NCBI GenBank assembly: GCA_027972325.1
Contig: JAPMOS010000002.1
Location: 1,305,981-1,369,980, forward strand
Direction of reading: 5' to 3'
Length of the DNA: 64,000 nt
DNA from: Paratrimastix pyriformis
Lineage: Eukaryota; Preaxostyla; Paratrimastigidae
In this document: positions 62,525 to 64,000 of the stretch, piece by piece
Position numbering within the stretch: the first letter of the stretch is position 1
Layout: each line of letters starts with the position of its first letter
Program-made: the position numbers and the translations under genes
The notes under the pieces: generated by a model
What the model saw: the letters and a program-made list of their open reading frames with translations, nothing else
The model's database searches: none
What the model was told of the DNA's origin: nothing

Positions 62525-62746
62525 TCCTGTTTACAGCCCACCACCCAGCCCCCCCCCCCCCGCGCAAGTAGAGGTCTCCCCACCCACGTTTCCCGCCACA
62601 GGGTTGTTCAGAATCTTCTTCTTTTCCGAGTTTTAGTTTGATGTGGTTTCCAAGATCCCTCACATCAAGTACGACCGAGGATGTAGTCGAGAGGGAAGGA
62701 GCATTGATTTTTATGTGAAGGACCTCGGTTCGAATCATAGTTAAAA
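62525..62746. other. Spacer between last gene and subtelomeric repeats
   Basis: 222 bp with a C10-12 homopolymer near 62552 and no recognised gene. A short GGTTCGAATC at 62727 resembles a tRNA T-arm, but no tRNA folds around it. Confidence 0.4.
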
Positions 62747-62909
62747 GGGGTTGGGGGTGAGCGGGTTGGGGTGAGCGGGTTGGGGGTGAGCGGGTTGGGG
62801 TGAGCGGGTTGGGGTGAGCGGGTTGGGGGTGAGCGGGTTGGGGTGAGCGGGTTGGGGGTGAGCGGGTTGGGGTGAGCGGGTTGGGGTGAGCGGGTTGGGG
62901 GTGAGCGGG
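62747..62909 (+). repeat. Subtelomeric repeat A, 14/15-bp GGGTTGGGGGTGAGC
   Basis: About eleven tandem copies alternating between four and five G residues in the G run. It is the most internal of three nested repeat zones leading to the chromosome end. Confidence 0.95.
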
Positions 62910-63788
62910 TTGGGGGTACGTTAGGGTTGGGGGTACGTTAGGGTTGGGGGTACGTTAGGGTTGGGGGTACGTTAGGGTTGGGGGTACGTTAGGGTTGGGG
63001 GTACGTTAGGGTTGGGGGTACGTTAGGGTTGGGGGTACGTTAGGGTTGGGGGTACGTTAGGTTGGGGGTACGTTAGGGTTGGGGGTACGTTAGGGTTGGG
63101 GTACGTTAGGGTTGGGGGTACGTTAGGGTTGGGGGTACGTTAGGGTTGGGGGTACGTTAGGGTTGGGGGTACGTTAGGGTTGGGGGTACGTTAGGGTTGG
63201 GGTACGTTAGGGTTGGGGGTACGTTAGGGTTGGGGTACGTTAGGGTTGGGGTACGTTAGGGTTGGGGGTACGTTAGGGTTGGGGGTACGTTAGGGTTGGG
63301 GGTACGTTAGGGTTGGGGGTACGTTAGGGTTGGGGGTACGTTAGGGTTGGGGTACGTTAGGGTTGGGGGTACGTTAGGGTTGGGGGTACGTTAGGGTTGG
63401 GGGTACGTTAGGGTTGGGGGTACGTTAGGGTTGGGGGTACGTTAGGGTTGGGGGTACGTTAGGGTTGGGGGTACGTTAGGTTGGGGGTACGTTAGGGTTG
63501 GGGGTACGTTAGGGTTGGGGTACGTTAGGGTTGGGGGTACGTTAGGGTTGGGGTACGTTAGGGTTGGGGGTACGTTAGGGTTGGGGGTACGTTAGGGTTG
63601 GGGTACGTTAGGGTTGGGGGTACGTTAGGGTTGGGGTACGTTAGGGTTGGGGGTACGTTAGGGTTGGGGTACGTTAGGGTTGGGGGTACGTTAGGGTTGG
63701 GGGTACGTTAGGGTTGGGGGGTACGTTAGGGTTGGGGTACGTTAGGGTTGGGGGTACGTTAGGGTTGGGGGTACGTTAGGGTTGGGGG
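62910..63788 (+). repeat. Subtelomeric repeat B, 16/17-bp GGGGGTACGTTAGGGTT
   Basis: About 50 tandem copies. Each contains one telomeric TTAGGG plus TTGGGGGTACG. Variation is almost wholly in G-run length (four, five or six), with rare TTAGG units. Confidence 0.95.
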
Positions 63789-64000
63789 TTAGGGTTAGGG
63801 TTAGGGTTAGGGTTAGGGTTAGGGTTAGGGTTAGGGTTAGGGTTAGGGTTAGGGTTAGGGTTAGGGTTAGGGTTAGGGTTAGGGTTAGGGTTAGGGTTAG
63901 GGTTAGGGTTAGGGTTAGGGTTAGGGTTAGGGTTAGGGTTAGGGTTAGGGTTAGGTTAGGTTAGGGTTAGGTTAGGGTTAGGTTAGGGTTAGGTTAGGTT
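63789..64000 (+). repeat. Telomere, (TTAGGG)n
   Basis: Roughly 35 TTAGGG units with the G-rich strand reading 5'->3' toward the window edge, the orientation of a right-hand chromosome end. The final ~55 bases mix TTAGGG with TTAGG. Confidence 0.98.

Noticed and set aside
62680-62745. tRNA-like B-box (GGTTCGAATC) with an upstream TAGTCGAGAGG resembling an A-box
   Set aside because: The flanking bases do not pair into a T-stem or acceptor stem, so no cloverleaf forms.

Overview
This is a GC-rich, intron-dense eukaryotic nuclear chromosome end. The last 212 bases are TTAGGG telomere repeats reading outward, preceded by about 1 kb of shorter subtelomeric repeats, so the right edge is a physical chromosome end. 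The gene content points to a free-living flagellated protist: a DM10/NDPK axonemal protein (NME7), a kintoun-like dynein-assembly factor, a CCDC24 homologue, a WDR62/MAPKBP1-like protein and a HEI10-type meiotic RING protein. The taxon cannot be fixed from the sequence. I recognised no rRNA, tRNA, transposon ORF, CRISPR array or bacterial operon.

Layout from left to right: Rab-like GTPase (-), NEDD8-like protein (+), SLC35B/UAA nucleotide-sugar transporter (-), VIT-vWA membrane protein (+), kintoun-like protein (-), FHA-SMAP protein (+), HSP70 (-), Sec1/Munc18 (-), an unresolved gap, NME7 (+), HEI10-like (-), MRG15-like (-), a large secreted cysteine-rich protein (+), ribosomal protein eS27 (-), archaeal-type phosphoglycerate-mutase-like protein (-), CCDC24-like (+), DUF1152 protein (-), a ~10 kb FN3/GB1-GTPase/RING/TRAF-zinc-finger/TKL-kinase gene (+), MRH-domain receptor (-), WDR62/MAPKBP1-like (-), a second cysteine-rich secreted protein (+), then subtelomere and telomere. 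Most neighbours are divergent or convergent pairs with about 0-200 bp between coding ends. In one pair the start codons are 4 bp apart; in another, one gene's stop codon touches the next gene's start codon.

Most genes are split by many introns. The shortest are about 35-60 nt and the longest are filled with minisatellites or homopolymers. I rebuilt exon junctions from reading-frame phase and family conservation. A striking share of donors read GTCCG or GTCTG rather than GTRAG. The most unusual gene is the composite GTPase/ubiquitin-ligase/kinase at 40593-50645, whose exons stay in phase from the RING through to the kinase. Single-base frameshifts in homopolymer runs inside conserved HSP70 blocks suggest residual sequencing errors, so exon models should be checked against RNA.
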